Program-made: the position numbers and the translations under genes
Shown: one piece after another, positions 46,445-55,991 of the stretch
How positions within the stretch are numbered: the first letter of the stretch is position 1
Layout of the letters: every line of letters starts with the position of its first letter
The notes under the pieces: model-generated
Databases searched by the model: none
The model's input: only the letters and a program-made list of their open reading frames with translations
What the model was told of the DNA's origin: nothing
DNA from: Fulvimarina pelagi HTCC2506
GTDB lineage: Bacteria > Pseudomonadota > Alphaproteobacteria > Rhizobiales > Rhizobiaceae
DNA length: 64,000 nt
NCBI RefSeq assembly: GCF_000153705.1
Contig: NZ_DS022272.1
Location: forward strand, 2,616,798 to 2,680,797
Direction: 5' to 3'

Positions 46445-47323
46445 ATGACCGAGGAACAAACGGGGGATCAAGGTCGGATCGTTACCTACGAGCGAGACGG
46501 ACTGACCCTCGCCATGCGGATCTTCGGACCGGCGGACGGCACAACGGCACCAGTCGTCTGCCTACCCGGGCTTACCCGCAACAGCCGCGACTTCATTGCT
46601 TTTGCAAATGCTATCCGAGAACTCGATCCGACACGGAGCGTCATCGCCTTCGACTATCGTGGGCGCGGGATGTCGGATGCGGCGCCAGAGGCGGCGGGCT
46701 ACAACGCTGCCGAGGAAGCCAAGGATGTGCTCGAAGGACTCGATCGGCTGAAGGTGACGAAGGTGGATCTCGTCGGAACCTCGCGAGGTGTCATCGTTAT
46801 TCACCTGATCGCCGCGATGGCTGTCGAACGCATTCGACGGATCGTTTTCAACGATGCGGGACCGCGTATCGAGGCAGATGGTCTCCTCTCCATCCGCGAC
46901 TATCTTGGCGCCGCGAGGGCCCATGAAAGCCTGGCCAGGGCGACCGATGCAGTGGAGGCGCTGTTCAAGTCGACCTTCCCCGCGCTTGGACGCCGCGATT
47001 TCGAACGGCAGGCTTGGGCCATCAGTATCGAACGCAGCGGCGTCTGGGTCGTAGACTATGACCCGAAGCTTCTTCGGACCCTCGATGAACTGCGAGCAGG
47101 TAAACCGCTACCGGAACTCTGGGAACTGTTCGAGCTTCTTGCCGAAAAGCCGCTTCTCGTCCTGCGCGGCGAACATTCCGACATTCTTTCGACGGCGACT
47201 ACGGACGAAATGGCGGCTCGTCATCCCAATTGCAAAGTCCATACCGTTGGAGGACAGGGCCATGCGCCGTTTCTCGAAACCGCAGGCCTGCCGCAGCTGA
47301 TTCTGAATTTTCTGAGACTTTGA
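46445..47323 (+). CDS. Alpha/beta hydrolase
   Basis: The 292-residue protein has the alpha/beta hydrolase core: CLPGLTRNSRDF (oxyanion region near residue 39), nucleophile serine in LVGTSRGV (near 119), an acidic residue after strand 6 (LRGEHSDIL) and the catalytic His in GQGHAPFLE. A GGAGG site precedes the ATG. The substrate is unknown. It is divergent from fadD. Confidence 0.85.
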   Translation: MTEEQTGDQGRIVTYERDGLTLAMRIFGPADGTTAPVVCLPGLTRNSRDFIAFANAIRELDPTRSVIAFDYRGRGMSDAAPEAAGYNAAEEAKDVLEGLDRLKVTKVDLVGTSRGVIVIHLIAAMAVERIRRIVFNDAGPRIEADGLLSIRDYLGAARAHESLARATDAVEALFKSTFPALGRRDFERQAWAISIERSGVWVVDYDPKLLRTLDELRAGKPLPELWELFELLAEKPLLVLRGEHSDILSTATTDEMAARHPNCKVHTVGGQGHAPFLETAGLPQLILNFLRL

Positions 47324-47460
47324 GTTGGCCTGGCAGGCGCTATGGCTGGGTCCATTGCCAAACGGGAATATGCTTCGTACCCTTCCCACGTTCGACACCT
47401 CGCCCCTCACCGTGATCAATGCTAGCGGGAGATCTCGATCGTCTTCACTCACCGCCTTGC

Positions 47461-48219
47461 ATGATCACCGATCCCTGGTTCTACTGCGCCGCCATCCCGG
47501 CGGTTTTTCTTGTCGGCCTGTCCAAGGGAGGGTTCGGCGGGACTATGGCACTGGTCGGGGTGCCGATGATGGCGCTGGTGATCTCGCCCGTCGCGGCAGC
47601 CGGAATCTTGCTGCCGATCCTGATCCTGATGGATCTGATCGCGCTCTATGCCTGGCGGGGGACGTTCTCGAAGACCGTCCTTGCCGATATGCTGCCCGCC
47701 TCGGTTCTCGGGATAAGCCTCGGCTATCTGACCTCGGCCTATGCGCCGCCGGACGCGGTCAGCATCGTGGTCGGGCTTCTTTCACTTTGGTTCGTAACCA
47801 ACTGGTTTCTCCACGCGCGCCACGCCATGACACCGGTGCCCGAGAACCGCAGACGCGCTTGGGCCTGGGGCGTAGGAGCGGGCTATGGGAGCTTCGTTGC
47901 CCATGCGGGTGGACCGACTTTCCAGATCTACGTGCTGCCGCTGCGGCTCGCGCCGCCTGTCTACGCGGGAACAGCCGTCGTTTTTTTCGCCGTGACGAAC
48001 GTGGCGAAGCTGATCCCCTATTACGCGCTCGGTCAGTTCTCGTACGAAAACCTTGCTACCTCGCTGGCGCTGTTTCCAGTTGCACCGATCGCGACTTTTT
48101 GCGGCGTCTGGCTCGTCAAACGCCTCGAACCGGAGTTGTTCTACCGGATCGTCTACGGGCTTCTGGTACCGGTAGGGCTGAAGCTGATTTACGACGGGCT
48201 GACTGCGATTTCCGCCTGA
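47461..48219 (+). CDS. TauE/SafE-family membrane transporter
   Basis: The 252-residue inner-membrane protein has about eight hydrophobic segments. The TauE/SafE repeats appear as VGLSKGGFGGTMALVGVPMMAL near the start and YGSFVAHAGGPTFQIYVLPL in the second half. Members export sulfite, sulfonates or other organic anions. The substrate here is unknown. The longer frame from 47419 is possible, but MITDPWFYC gives the usual start. Confidence 0.85.
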   Translation: MITDPWFYCAAIPAVFLVGLSKGGFGGTMALVGVPMMALVISPVAAAGILLPILILMDLIALYAWRGTFSKTVLADMLPASVLGISLGYLTSAYAPPDAVSIVVGLLSLWFVTNWFLHARHAMTPVPENRRRAWAWGVGAGYGSFVAHAGGPTFQIYVLPLRLAPPVYAGTAVVFFAVTNVAKLIPYYALGQFSYENLATSLALFPVAPIATFCGVWLVKRLEPELFYRIVYGLLVPVGLKLIYDGLTAISA

Positions 48220-48254
48220 TATGTTGGCAGATCCACGAGAAGGAACCGGCAACG

Positions 48255-48282
48255 AAAAAGGCCGCGGCGCTAGCCACGGCCT
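48255..48282 (-). terminator. Rho-independent terminator of the minus-strand DUF465 gene
   Basis: AGGCCGCGGC (48259-48268) and GCCACGGCCT (48273-48282) pair with one mismatch around the loop GCTA. Five adenines at 48255-48259 on the plus strand give a U-run for minus-strand transcription. It may also help end the TauE transcript. Confidence 0.75.
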
Positions 48283-48334
48283 CTCCTCGTTCGAATTCGA
48301 TAAGATCCGGTTCCACACGGATCGAAGCGCGAGC

Positions 48335-48511
48335 CTATTGGGTCTTGCCGCGCAGCCGCTCGATCTGGTCCTTCAACTGAAGTTTCCTGAGCTTCATCTC
48401 CTTGATCTCCGCATCGCTCGTCGCAGGCTGTGTCGTCAACACCGCGACCAATTCGTTGTCGAGCGCCGAATGGCGCTGTTCAAGCTTGGCGATATGGTTT
48501 TCCAAGGACAT
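48335..48511 (-). CDS. DUF465/YdcH-family small protein
   Basis: The 58-residue protein reads [20 protein letters not shown] at the start and [17 protein letters not shown]-like sequence near its end, the standard YdcH/DUF465 helical hairpin. It is too short for many gene callers. A GGAGATAC-type ribosome site precedes ATG at 48511. The function is unknown. It is divergent from a second DUF465 gene 227 bp away. Confidence 0.85.
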   Translation of the reverse strand: MSLENHIAKLEQRHSALDNELVAVLTTQPATSDAEIKEMKLRKLQLKDQIERLRGKTQ

Positions 48512-48738
48512 CAGTATCTCCTTCCGTTGGGAGCCCGGCAGGCCTCACCCAACCGGGCAGAACAGGCGGAGCGTGTCACAAAACCGTCTTGCTGTCGAAC
48601 CTTTCCAAGCGCGACAAGCAGGTTGGCTTAACGCCCGCTATCGGGAATGTTGGGGTTTTGCTAAACAGCCGCCAGATTCGGCGCGAACACGTTTTCGCGA
48701 ACGATTCGCGTTGCGCCGAAAGACAAGAAGAGGAAGCG

Positions 48739-48942
48739 ATGGCGGACCAGGAACAGGCGGCGCTGCGGTTGCAGACCGCGAAGCTTCGCCAGGATCATGC
48801 CGATTTCGATGCCGCGATCGAGGCAATGGAGGCCTTTGGCTGCGACAAGCTGAGGATCCAGCGCATGAAGAAGAAGAAGCTGATGATCAAGGATCGGCTG
48901 CAGGAACTCGAAGACCAGATCATTCCGGACATCATCGCGTGA
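48739..48942 (+). CDS. DUF465/YdcH-family small protein
   Basis: The 67-residue protein ([20 protein letters not shown] start, [20 protein letters not shown] near the end) is a second YdcH-like helical hairpin. AAGAGGAAG precedes ATG 48739. Its TGA overlaps the GTG start of purE, so it is co-translated with purEK. The function is unknown; this gene order is common in Hyphomicrobiales. Confidence 0.85.
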   Translation: MADQEQAALRLQTAKLRQDHADFDAAIEAMEAFGCDKLRIQRMKKKKLMIKDRLQELEDQIIPDIIA

Positions 48943-49451
48943 CCGCCCAGACGATAAAGCCCCGCGTCGCCATCATCATGGGAAGTCAGTCCGACTGGCC
49001 GGTCATGAAGGCTGCCGCCGAAACGCTGAACGAACTCCAGATCCCCCACGAAGCGAAGATCGTCTCGGCACATCGCACGCCGGACCGGCTCTATCAGTTC
49101 GCGACCAACGCCAAGGCGAATGGTTTTCGTGTCGTCATCGCAGGTGCGGGCGGCGCGGCTCATCTTCCCGGCATGACGGCCTCGATGACTCCGCTACCCG
49201 TGTTCGGCGTGCCGATCGAATCGAAGGCGCTGAAGGGTCAGGACAGCCTTCTTTCGATTGTTCAGATGCCCGCGGGGATTCCGGTAGGGACGCTCGCGAT
49301 CGGCCGCGCCGGGGCGGTGAACGCGGCGCTGATGGCGGCAAGCGTCCTCGCGCTCTCGGACAAAGGTATCGCCGAGCGTCTGGATGCCTATCGCATGGCC
49401 CAGAGCGAGGGGGTCGCCGAAGTTCCCATCGATGAGGAGCCCAGCCGATGA
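48939..49451 (+). CDS. purE: N5-carboxyaminoimidazole ribonucleotide mutase
   Basis: PurE converts N5-CAIR to CAIR in purine synthesis. The 170-residue protein has the class-I PurE signature [22 protein letters not shown] and [10 protein letters not shown]. The start is GTG at 48939, giving a GTGA overlap with the DUF465 gene; upstream sequence in this frame is not PurE. It overlaps purK by 4 nt. Confidence 0.96.
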   Translation: MTAQTIKPRVAIIMGSQSDWPVMKAAAETLNELQIPHEAKIVSAHRTPDRLYQFATNAKANGFRVVIAGAGGAAHLPGMTASMTPLPVFGVPIESKALKGQDSLLSIVQMPAGIPVGTLAIGRAGAVNAALMAASVLALSDKGIAERLDAYRMAQSEGVAEVPIDEEPSR

Positions 49452-50521
49452 GTGCGCTCGCCCCTGGATCGACAGTCGGCATTCTCGGCGGCGGCCAACT
49501 CGGCAGGATGCTTGCGATGGCCGCGGCACGGCTTGGCTATCGGACCTTGGTGCTCGACCCGAACAAAGAGTCGCCCGCATTCCAGGTGGCAAACGAGGCG
49601 ATCGTCGCGAACTATGACGATCTTCGAGCTCTCGCACAGCTGACCAGCCATTCCGACGTCGTGACCTATGAATTCGAGAACGTGCCCGTGGCCCCTGCCC
49701 GGCAAGCCATCGTCGAGGCCGATCTCTTCCCGCCAGCCGAGGCGCTGGAGGTCGCGCAGGATCGAGTGGTGGAGAAGGCGTTCCTCAATGGCATCGGCAT
49801 CGAGACGGCGCCCTGGCGCGCGATCGACAGCGTCGAGGAACTTGCCCACGCACTGATCGACATCGGCACGGACTGCATCCTGAAGACCCGCCGTTTCGGC
49901 TACGACGGCAAGGGACAGGCGAGTATTCGAAGGGAAGGCCCCGTCGCCGACGCCTATGAGAATCTCGGCTCGAAACCTTCGATCCTCGAAGGCAAGGTGC
50001 CCTTCGCCTACGAAGCATCCCTGATCGCTGCACGCGGCAAGGACGGCAGCATCGCCTGCTACGATCCGGCAGAAAACGAACACAGCCTTGGCATCCTGAG
50101 GCGCTCAAGCGTGCCTGGCCGGGTGTCGTCTCACGTGTCCAAAAGGATGATCGAGACCGGCTCGAAAATTCTTGAAAAGCTGAACTACATTGGCGTCGTC
50201 GGCATCGAGTTTTTCGTAAAAACGGACGAGACGATCCTCGTGAACGAGCTTGCGCCACGCGTCCACAATTCGGGACATTGGACAGAGGCGGCCTGCGTCG
50301 TCTCGCAGTTCGAGCAGCATATCCGCGCCATCACCGGTCTGCCGCTAGGCGATCCGAAGCGCCATTCGGACTGCGTGATGGAAAATCTGATCGGCGATGA
50401 GATCCGCAAGATCGAAACGCTGGCCGAGGAGAGCGATGTCCTCCTGCACCACTACGGCAAGATCGATGTCAGACCGGGCCGAAAGATGGGCCATCTCACG
50501 CGGCTGAAACCACGATCTTGA
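49448..50521 (+). CDS. purK: N5-carboxyaminoimidazole ribonucleotide synthase
   Basis: PurK makes N5-CAIR from AIR, bicarbonate and ATP. The 357-residue ATP-grasp protein has the opening [21 protein letters not shown] (split near 9-29), [14 protein letters not shown] and the metal/active-site region [24 protein letters not shown] split near 258-281. It is translationally coupled to purE and followed by a strong terminator. Confidence 0.96.
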   Translation: MSALAPGSTVGILGGGQLGRMLAMAAARLGYRTLVLDPNKESPAFQVANEAIVANYDDLRALAQLTSHSDVVTYEFENVPVAPARQAIVEADLFPPAEALEVAQDRVVEKAFLNGIGIETAPWRAIDSVEELAHALIDIGTDCILKTRRFGYDGKGQASIRREGPVADAYENLGSKPSILEGKVPFAYEASLIAARGKDGSIACYDPAENEHSLGILRRSSVPGRVSSHVSKRMIETGSKILEKLNYIGVVGIEFFVKTDETILVNELAPRVHNSGHWTEAACVVSQFEQHIRAITGLPLGDPKRHSDCVMENLIGDEIRKIETLAEESDVLLHHYGKIDVRPGRKMGHLTRLKPRS

Positions 50522-50610
50522 GGTAGCTTAAGTTGTCGGAGGAACACGCCGACAGCGTTGACATTTACGCTGACGCTGGATAAGTCGCTGCCAACACATC
50601 AGAATGGACG

Positions 50611-50634
50611 AACGCGTCTTACGACGCGTTTTTT
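50611..50634 (+). terminator. Rho-independent terminator after purK
   Basis: AACGCGTC (50611-50618) and GACGCGTT (50623-50630) are perfect complements around the loop TTAC, followed by a T-run. It separates the purEK operon from rpmJ. Confidence 0.85.
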
Positions 50635-50694
50635 GTTTGCGCGACGGCAGGCGAATCCGATCCCGTCGCTCTATGAGACGACCGGGAGACCGCA

Positions 50695-50820
50695 ATGAAG
50701 ATCAAGAACTCGCTGAAGGCCCTCAAGTCCCGCCACCGCGAAAATCGCATGGTACGGCGCAAGGGCCGCATCTACATCATCAACAAGCAGAACCCTCGCT
50801 TCAAGGCCCGCCAAGGCTGA
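50695..50820 (+). CDS. rpmJ: 50S ribosomal protein L36
   Basis: The 41-residue protein reads [20 protein letters not shown] at the start, then [21 protein letters not shown] in two parts. It is the cysteine-free form of L36, without the zinc ribbon found in the short C+ form. GGGAGACCGCA precedes the ATG at 50695. It has its own short transcription unit after the purEK terminator. Confidence 0.95.
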   Translation: MKIKNSLKALKSRHRENRMVRRKGRIYIINKQNPRFKARQG

Positions 50821-50918
50821 ACCCGGGCATACGGATCGCTTGAGGCGCGTCGTCGTGTCGATGCGACTCACGGGATTTTCAGTTTGACGGCTTTCGTGAG
50901 GTCGATAGTCTCCGGCTC

Positions 50919-51728
50919 ATGACAGCCGTCTTTCGTTTTTTGTCCGCCCTCCTCGTCACGTCGACACTTGCCGCGGGGCTGATGACGTTCGGTGCCGCCG
51001 CGCAGAACACCGACGATCCGTCGGTTATCAATCCCGACGAGGGAGCGCCTGGCACGATGCCGGAACTTCCGATCCCGCCCGAATCCGGCGACGAAGGTCC
51101 TATGGTGAGGCCCGCGCCCGACGCCGACCCTGAAATGCCGCCCGAGGCTTTCGGCGGTCCACTCATGGAGGGTGAGGAAGAGGTCGACGAAACGATGCCG
51201 GAGGACGGCGCGGCCTCGACCGATCTTGCGGAGCCGGCCGAGAAGCAGCCCGAAACACTCGAAACTCTGTTTGCCGAGCTCAAAAAGACGGGCGACGAAA
51301 CAGAAGCCAAGCGTACAGCGCGGAAGATTCAGCGGCGTTGGCACGAAAGCGGTAGCGCAACCATCGACCTGCTGATGCGGCGGGCCACACAAGCGATGGG
51401 CCACAAGGAAAACGCGACCGTAATCGATCTTCTTGATCAGGTCCTTGTGCTCGAGCCAGACTATGCCGAGGCTTGGAACCGGCGCGCGACGGCGCATTTC
51501 GCCAACGGCGACTACGGCAAGTCGATTTCCGATATCGAACAGACGCTTGCCCGGGAGCCCCGTCACTGGGGCGCACTTATGGGTCTTGCGCTTATTCTCG
51601 AACGCACTGAGCAGGACAAGAAGGCGCTCGAAGTCTACGGCGAGGTGCTGGACGTCTATCCGGCGTTGAAATCCGCGCAAGACGCCGTAGGCCGTCTTTC
51701 CGAGGAACTGACCGGGCCGTCCATCTGA
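50919..51728 (+). CDS. Periplasmic TPR-repeat protein
   Basis: The 269-residue protein has a signal peptide (1-28, ending GAAAQ), an acidic Pro/Glu-rich stretch (about 30-115), then tetratricopeptide repeats in the C-terminal half (YAEAWNRRATAHFANGDYGKSISDIEQ split near 182-208, followed by GALMGLALILERTEQDKKALEVY). It is probably a periplasmic scaffold. Partners are unknown. Confidence 0.8.
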   Translation: MTAVFRFLSALLVTSTLAAGLMTFGAAAQNTDDPSVINPDEGAPGTMPELPIPPESGDEGPMVRPAPDADPEMPPEAFGGPLMEGEEEVDETMPEDGAASTDLAEPAEKQPETLETLFAELKKTGDETEAKRTARKIQRRWHESGSATIDLLMRRATQAMGHKENATVIDLLDQVLVLEPDYAEAWNRRATAHFANGDYGKSISDIEQTLAREPRHWGALMGLALILERTEQDKKALEVYGEVLDVYPALKSAQDAVGRLSEELTGPSI

Positions 51729-51749
51729 CGAACCATGTCCCGTGCTCAA

Positions 51750-53039
51750 TTAGCCGTGCAATTTCAGAGCCGGGCTCTTCGCCGGCGAGATTGCATCGGC
51801 GAATATTGCGACCGAGCCTCGCAGATAGCCGAGCACGGACCATTGATGGCGGCGTTGAATAGACTGATACGCGGCCCGTGCGAACTGACCGTGAACGAGA
51901 AAGTCGTTCTTCGAGCGGAACGGACTAATGCTTCCGACGGAGCCGCCGCGGGCGAGCGACAGTAGGCGGCCCTGATCGTTGTATTCGAAATGGTCGGGCG
52001 TTCCACCCGCGATCGTCTTTGGAATCGCACCGGCGAGATAGGCTGCTTGCTGGCTCGCGCATTGCGCCGTCGGCGGCAGGGGAACGGCATCGGGCGTGGG
52101 CTTGAAACTCGCCGCATCACCAAGTGCGTAGATGCGTTCGTCGACGGTGGTACGCAACCGGTTGTCGACGGCGATTCGGTGCTTTGAGTCCATGGCGAAA
52201 TCGCAAAGGTGTTCGAGACAAGGATTGCCGACGAGGCCCGCCGCCCAGACTGTGATGTCGGTCGGCCAACGCTCGCCGCCTTCGGCAACGACGGCGTCTC
52301 TCTCGACCGCCGCGATCTTGGCGTTCGTATGGGTGTCGATGTCGAGCAATGCGAGGCGGTCGAGCACCGCCTTGCGAAGTCCGTCGGATGCGCCGGGCAT
52401 GATCTCCGGCGCGGCCTCGAGAATGACGACATCGAGAAGGCGCTGATGGCTCTCGAGGACCGCCTGATTGATGAAGCCACGTTCCGACACGCGCAGATGG
52501 GAAGCGAGTTCCGTACCGGTCGCGCCCGAACCGACGATCGAAACCTTGGCCGGCTTGCCGCTATGACGCGATCTAAGGATTGCCGCGACGAAGAGATCGC
52601 GAAAATCGTCGGCATCGGCCTTTTCGTCGAGCCTGACTGCGTGTTCGGCGACGCCCGTGGTTCCGAAATCCGGTGTGACCCCTCCAAGCGCTACGACGAG
52701 CCGGTCATAGGCGACATCACGCTCCGGCCCCTCGATCGCGCCATGCTGACTGCGGACAGCCGCAAGGCGGACAGTTTGCGCCTGTCGATCTATCGAGACG
52801 ACTTTGCCCTGTTCAAACGTGAAGCCACGCATGGCTGCGAGCATGTAGAAGCTCATTTCGGAGAGAGTGGAGTCCACTGTGCCCGCAGCGAATTCGTGCA
52901 GGCGGGGTTTCCACACATGGGAGCCGTTCACGTCGACCAGCGTGACTAAGGCTTTGTTGTTGCCTGCGAGATTGCAGGCGAGTTCGAGGCCGCCGGCCCC
53001 GCCGCCAAGGACGACGATACGCTCTTTGCGTTTCTCCAT
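51750..53039 (-). CDS. NDH-2-like FAD/NAD(P)-dependent oxidoreductase
   Basis: The 429-residue protein has the FAD-binding loop VVLGGGAGGLELA (residues 9-21), the NAD(P)-binding GSGATGTELASHL (near 167), and the C-terminal flavin motif IYALGDAA. Length and order match type II NADH:quinone dehydrogenases, which pass electrons from NADH to quinone without proton pumping. The DUF3096 gene lies upstream on the same strand and may be co-transcribed. Confidence 0.82.
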   Translation of the reverse strand: MEKRKERIVVLGGGAGGLELACNLAGNNKALVTLVDVNGSHVWKPRLHEFAAGTVDSTLSEMSFYMLAAMRGFTFEQGKVVSIDRQAQTVRLAAVRSQHGAIEGPERDVAYDRLVVALGGVTPDFGTTGVAEHAVRLDEKADADDFRDLFVAAILRSRHSGKPAKVSIVGSGATGTELASHLRVSERGFINQAVLESHQRLLDVVILEAAPEIMPGASDGLRKAVLDRLALLDIDTHTNAKIAAVERDAVVAEGGERWPTDITVWAAGLVGNPCLEHLCDFAMDSKHRIAVDNRLRTTVDERIYALGDAASFKPTPDAVPLPPTAQCASQQAAYLAGAIPKTIAGGTPDHFEYNDQGRLLSLARGGSVGSISPFRSKNDFLVHGQFARAAYQSIQRRHQWSVLGYLRGSVAIFADAISPAKSPALKLHG

Positions 53040-53042
53040 GGA

Positions 53043-53204
53043 TTAGCCGCCCGCCCCGATCTGGTTGAGAAGATCGGGGAACAGGCCCGTCAATCCGACG
53101 AAGATCAGATAGAGGGCGACGATGTAGCTGAGGAGCCTCGGCATGATGAGAATGAGGACGCCGGCGATGAGTGCAACGACGGGCTGGAGTGTGATGAATT
53201 CCAT
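53043..53204 (-). CDS. DUF3096-type small membrane protein
   Basis: Minus-strand translation from ATG 53204 gives 53 residues: MEFITLQPVVALIAGVLILI, then MPRLLSYIVALYLIFVGLTG and a short tail. Two hydrophobic helices with the conserved LQPVVALIAG and IMPRLLSYIVA match DUF3096. It sits 3 bp before the NDH-2-like gene and may be co-transcribed with it. The function is unknown. Confidence 0.8.
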   Translation of the reverse strand: MEFITLQPVVALIAGVLILIMPRLLSYIVALYLIFVGLTGLFPDLLNQIGAGG

Positions 53205-53320
53205 TCGAACGGGTCTCCGATGGCTTCGTTGGGGAAGATCTAGCGCAGTGCTCGCCGATATCCTGTAGGCGCTCGAGCGTCGTGAGCCTCGATCGGGTTC
53301 GCGGGCTGGAAAGCGATGCT

Positions 53321-53749
53321 TCAGCCGGTTCCGATTTCGCCGGCGAAATGAATCACGACGTCTCGTTGGTGCGGACGAGCGCGATGCTCGACCACATAGA
53401 TGCCCTGCCAGGTGCCGAGCACCATACGGCCTTTCGAGACCGGAATAGCGAGATGAGTATCGGTCAGCATGGTCTTGATATGGGCCGGCATGTCGTCCGG
53501 TCCCTCGATGTCGTGGACGTAACCGGCACTCTCCGGCGCTAGGCGGTCGAGCGCGTTAACGAGGTCGTGGCGTACGTCCGGATCGGCATTTTCCTGGATG
53601 GTCAGGGAGGCCGAGGTGTGGCGGATGAAGAGTGTCAGCAGACCGTTTCCGGCTCTGACCGCCTTGAGCCGGTGTGCGATTTCAGCCGTCACGTCGATGA
53701 AGTCCCGGCCGCGCGTGGCGACTTCCATCGTCTCGATATGCTGCTGCAT
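53321..53749 (-). CDS. YjbQ/UPF0047-family protein
   Basis: The 142-residue protein has the family pattern FIRHTSASLTIQENADPDVRHDL (split near residues 41-63), with the conserved His and Asp cluster, and IPVSKGRMVLGTWQGIYVVEHR near the end. YjbQ-type proteins have been linked to a weak thiamine-phosphate synthase activity; the main role is uncertain. MQQHIETMEV at 53749 is the family-like start; the frame runs on to 53827. Confidence 0.85.
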   Translation of the reverse strand: MQQHIETMEVATRGRDFIDVTAEIAHRLKAVRAGNGLLTLFIRHTSASLTIQENADPDVRHDLVNALDRLAPESAGYVHDIEGPDDMPAHIKTMLTDTHLAIPVSKGRMVLGTWQGIYVVEHRARPHQRDVVIHFAGEIGTG

Positions 53750-53863
53750 GAAGGCCTCTTCGTCGCGATACCGTTCCACGATCCCACAACTGGCCAGCTT
53801 CGGCTGAAGGTCTAGATCAGGCGGCACCGATCAGACACGCACCCAACAGACCGGCCAAGCTCA

Positions 53864-54841
53864 ATGTCATCGCTTCCCGACCCGTCGATCTTCGATCCCG
53901 ACCACGTCCCCGCCGATCTTCAAGAACTCAATGCCCACATCCGGAACGAGCACCAAAGCCGCCCGGACACCTGGTCGCTGCCGATCGAGACCGTCCGCCA
54001 GGCGCGCCTCGAGGGCAAGGGCATCTTCCCCTTGCGCGATCCGGACCCTGACGCGACGATGCTTTCGATCACCGGCAGGGACGGAAGGGAGATCTCGGTC
54101 CGGATCATCAAGCCGAAGGGCCGCGAGGCACGAGGAACGTTTCTTCATATCCATGGCGGTGGCTGGGTTTTTGGCGATGCGACCGAGAACGACACGCGCC
54201 TGCGCCGCCTCGCCGAAGCAACGGGTCTTGCGACGGTCTCGGTGGAATATCGGCTCGCGCCCGAGCATCCCTTTCCAGCAGCCGGCGACGACTGCTTCGA
54301 AGCGGCACTTGCTCTCGCCCAAGGACAGATTGCCGATCTGCCGACGGACTGGCTCGCGATCGGCGGCGAGTCGGCCGGAGCCCATCTTTCCGCGGTGACG
54401 TTGATCAGGCTGCGCGACGACGCAGGGTTCCAGCCTTTCAAAGCCGCGCTTCTCGTCGCTGGTTGCTACGACATGGGGATGACGCCGAGCGTGAGGAATT
54501 TCGGCGAAGAGCGGCTGATCCTCAATTCGCGGGACGTCGCGACCTTCTCCTCGCTCGCAGTCCCCTCACCCGAAGTGCTGCGCGATCCAACGAACTCTCC
54601 GCTCTACGCCGATCTGGCATCGATGCCGCCGGCCTACTTTTCGTGCGGCACGAAAGATCTCCTTCTCGACGACACGCTCTTCATGGCGATGCGCTGGCAG
54701 GCCGCCGGGAACGACACCGAGTTGGCGCTGTACAACGGCGGCTGCCATGTCTTCGAGGTCTTCGGCACGCCGAGCGGAGAGCGATCTCTCGCAAAGGCAG
54801 AGGCCTTTCTTGCCAGCAAAATTGCGCGAACGGTTGAATAG
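53864..54841 (+). CDS. HSL-family alpha/beta hydrolase (esterase)
   Basis: The 325-residue protein has the hormone-sensitive-lipase-type oxyanion motif HGGGWVFGD (near 99-107), nucleophile serine in IGGESAGAHLS (near 169-179), acid in CGTKDLLLDD and His in NGGCHVFEV. It hydrolyses an ester or lactone. The substrate is unknown and it is probably cytoplasmic because no signal peptide is seen. Confidence 0.87.
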   Translation: MSSLPDPSIFDPDHVPADLQELNAHIRNEHQSRPDTWSLPIETVRQARLEGKGIFPLRDPDPDATMLSITGRDGREISVRIIKPKGREARGTFLHIHGGGWVFGDATENDTRLRRLAEATGLATVSVEYRLAPEHPFPAAGDDCFEAALALAQGQIADLPTDWLAIGGESAGAHLSAVTLIRLRDDAGFQPFKAALLVAGCYDMGMTPSVRNFGEERLILNSRDVATFSSLAVPSPEVLRDPTNSPLYADLASMPPAYFSCGTKDLLLDDTLFMAMRWQAAGNDTELALYNGGCHVFEVFGTPSGERSLAKAEAFLASKIARTVE

Positions 54842-54983
54842 ATAGAGGCGCCCTTCCTCGTGAAACAGGATGTTAACCTTTACGGAGGTTGCAGGAGGAC
54901 GCTTAACGTTTCGGTGTCCGCAGCCCGACACAATCGACGCGATATCGCGGGCCTTCGCCCGGTGCCTCGATTGGACGGACCTT

Positions 54984-55847
54984 ATGCATTACCCAATTCC
55001 GAAAACGGCCATGAACCTCGCCGCAGTCCTCGCTGCCTTGACTTTCGGTGGAACGTTCTCCTCGGCAGAGGCGGAGCCTCGCTATGAGCAGCGCCAGCCG
55101 GCTGTCGCGCCATATCACGCCAGAGAGGCTTGGCTTCAACAGCTGAAACGCTCCCAGCGCGTCAACGCGGCTGGCGTCGTCTTCCAGGGCGCGCAGCCGA
55201 GCCGGCATGTCCGCACTGGACGCAGCATCTTCTCCCCGGACCCATTTGGCACCCGCTACGTGGCCCAGCCACCAGAACCACGCTATGCACCGCAACCTGC
55301 GGTCCCGCGGCGAGCGCTTCAACCGCACTATCCGCGTTCGGCCGCAACTTGGCCGGCGCCCGTCCGCGAGGTCGCACCAAGGCACATTACCTCGCCCGAA
55401 TTTCTACCCCAGCGCGTACCGTACCGCTCCCGGCACGCCACGGGGACGATTGTGATCGATACCAGTCAACGCTTCCTCTATCACGTCGAGCCCAACGGCA
55501 TGGCCATGCGCTACGGTGTAGGGGTCGGCAAGCCAGGCTTTTCCTGGCGCGGCATGCACAACATCACCGCCAAGAAAAAATGGCCGAGTTGGACGCCGCC
55601 CAAAGAGATGATCGCCCGCGAGAAGAAAAAGGGCCGCCATCTGCCTTCTTTCATGCCAGGGGGCGTGGAGAATCCGCTGGGTGCACGCGCGCTCTATCTC
55701 GGCTCTACGCTCTACCGCATCCATGGCACCAACCAGCCGTGGACGATCGGCCAGGCCGTGTCGTCAGGGTGTATCCGGATGCGAAACGAGGACGTCGAGA
55801 AACTTTACGAACGGGTCAGGGTCGGAACGAAAGTCGTCGTGATCTGA
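54984..55847 (+). CDS. L,D-transpeptidase (YkuD domain), Pro-rich N-terminus
   Basis: The 287-residue protein has a signal peptide (about 1-30, ending SSAEAE), a Pro/Arg/Gln-rich linker (about 40-150) and a YkuD catalytic domain with HGTNQPWTIGQAVSSGCIRM near residues 245-264, containing the conserved His and catalytic Cys. It should cross-link peptidoglycan or anchor proteins in the periplasm. The start could also be ATG 55011. A paralogue follows immediately. Confidence 0.87.
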   Translation: MHYPIPKTAMNLAAVLAALTFGGTFSSAEAEPRYEQRQPAVAPYHAREAWLQQLKRSQRVNAAGVVFQGAQPSRHVRTGRSIFSPDPFGTRYVAQPPEPRYAPQPAVPRRALQPHYPRSAATWPAPVREVAPRHITSPEFLPQRVPYRSRHATGTIVIDTSQRFLYHVEPNGMAMRYGVGVGKPGFSWRGMHNITAKKKWPSWTPPKEMIAREKKKGRHLPSFMPGGVENPLGARALYLGSTLYRIHGTNQPWTIGQAVSSGCIRMRNEDVEKLYERVRVGTKVVVI

Positions 55848-55944
55848 TCGTTAGTCCGCATACCTTTGCGTAAATCTTCTCACCTAAACTGAAACTTCCC
55901 TTGCCGATACGAATTGGAAAAGCGGCAGAAATGTGTTTGAATTG

Positions 55945-55973
55945 GGTCAAAGACCTGACAACAAGGTCTGACC
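55945..55973 (+). other. Leader hairpin before the second L,D-transpeptidase gene
   Basis: AGACCT (55951-55956) and AGGTCT (55964-55969) pair, extended by GGTC (55945-55948) with GACC (55970-55973) after a 2-nt bulge. It ends 18 bp before ATG 55992, so it may affect translation or mark an operator. The role is unknown. Confidence 0.3.
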
Positions 55974-55991
55974 ATCGGCTGGAGAAACCTC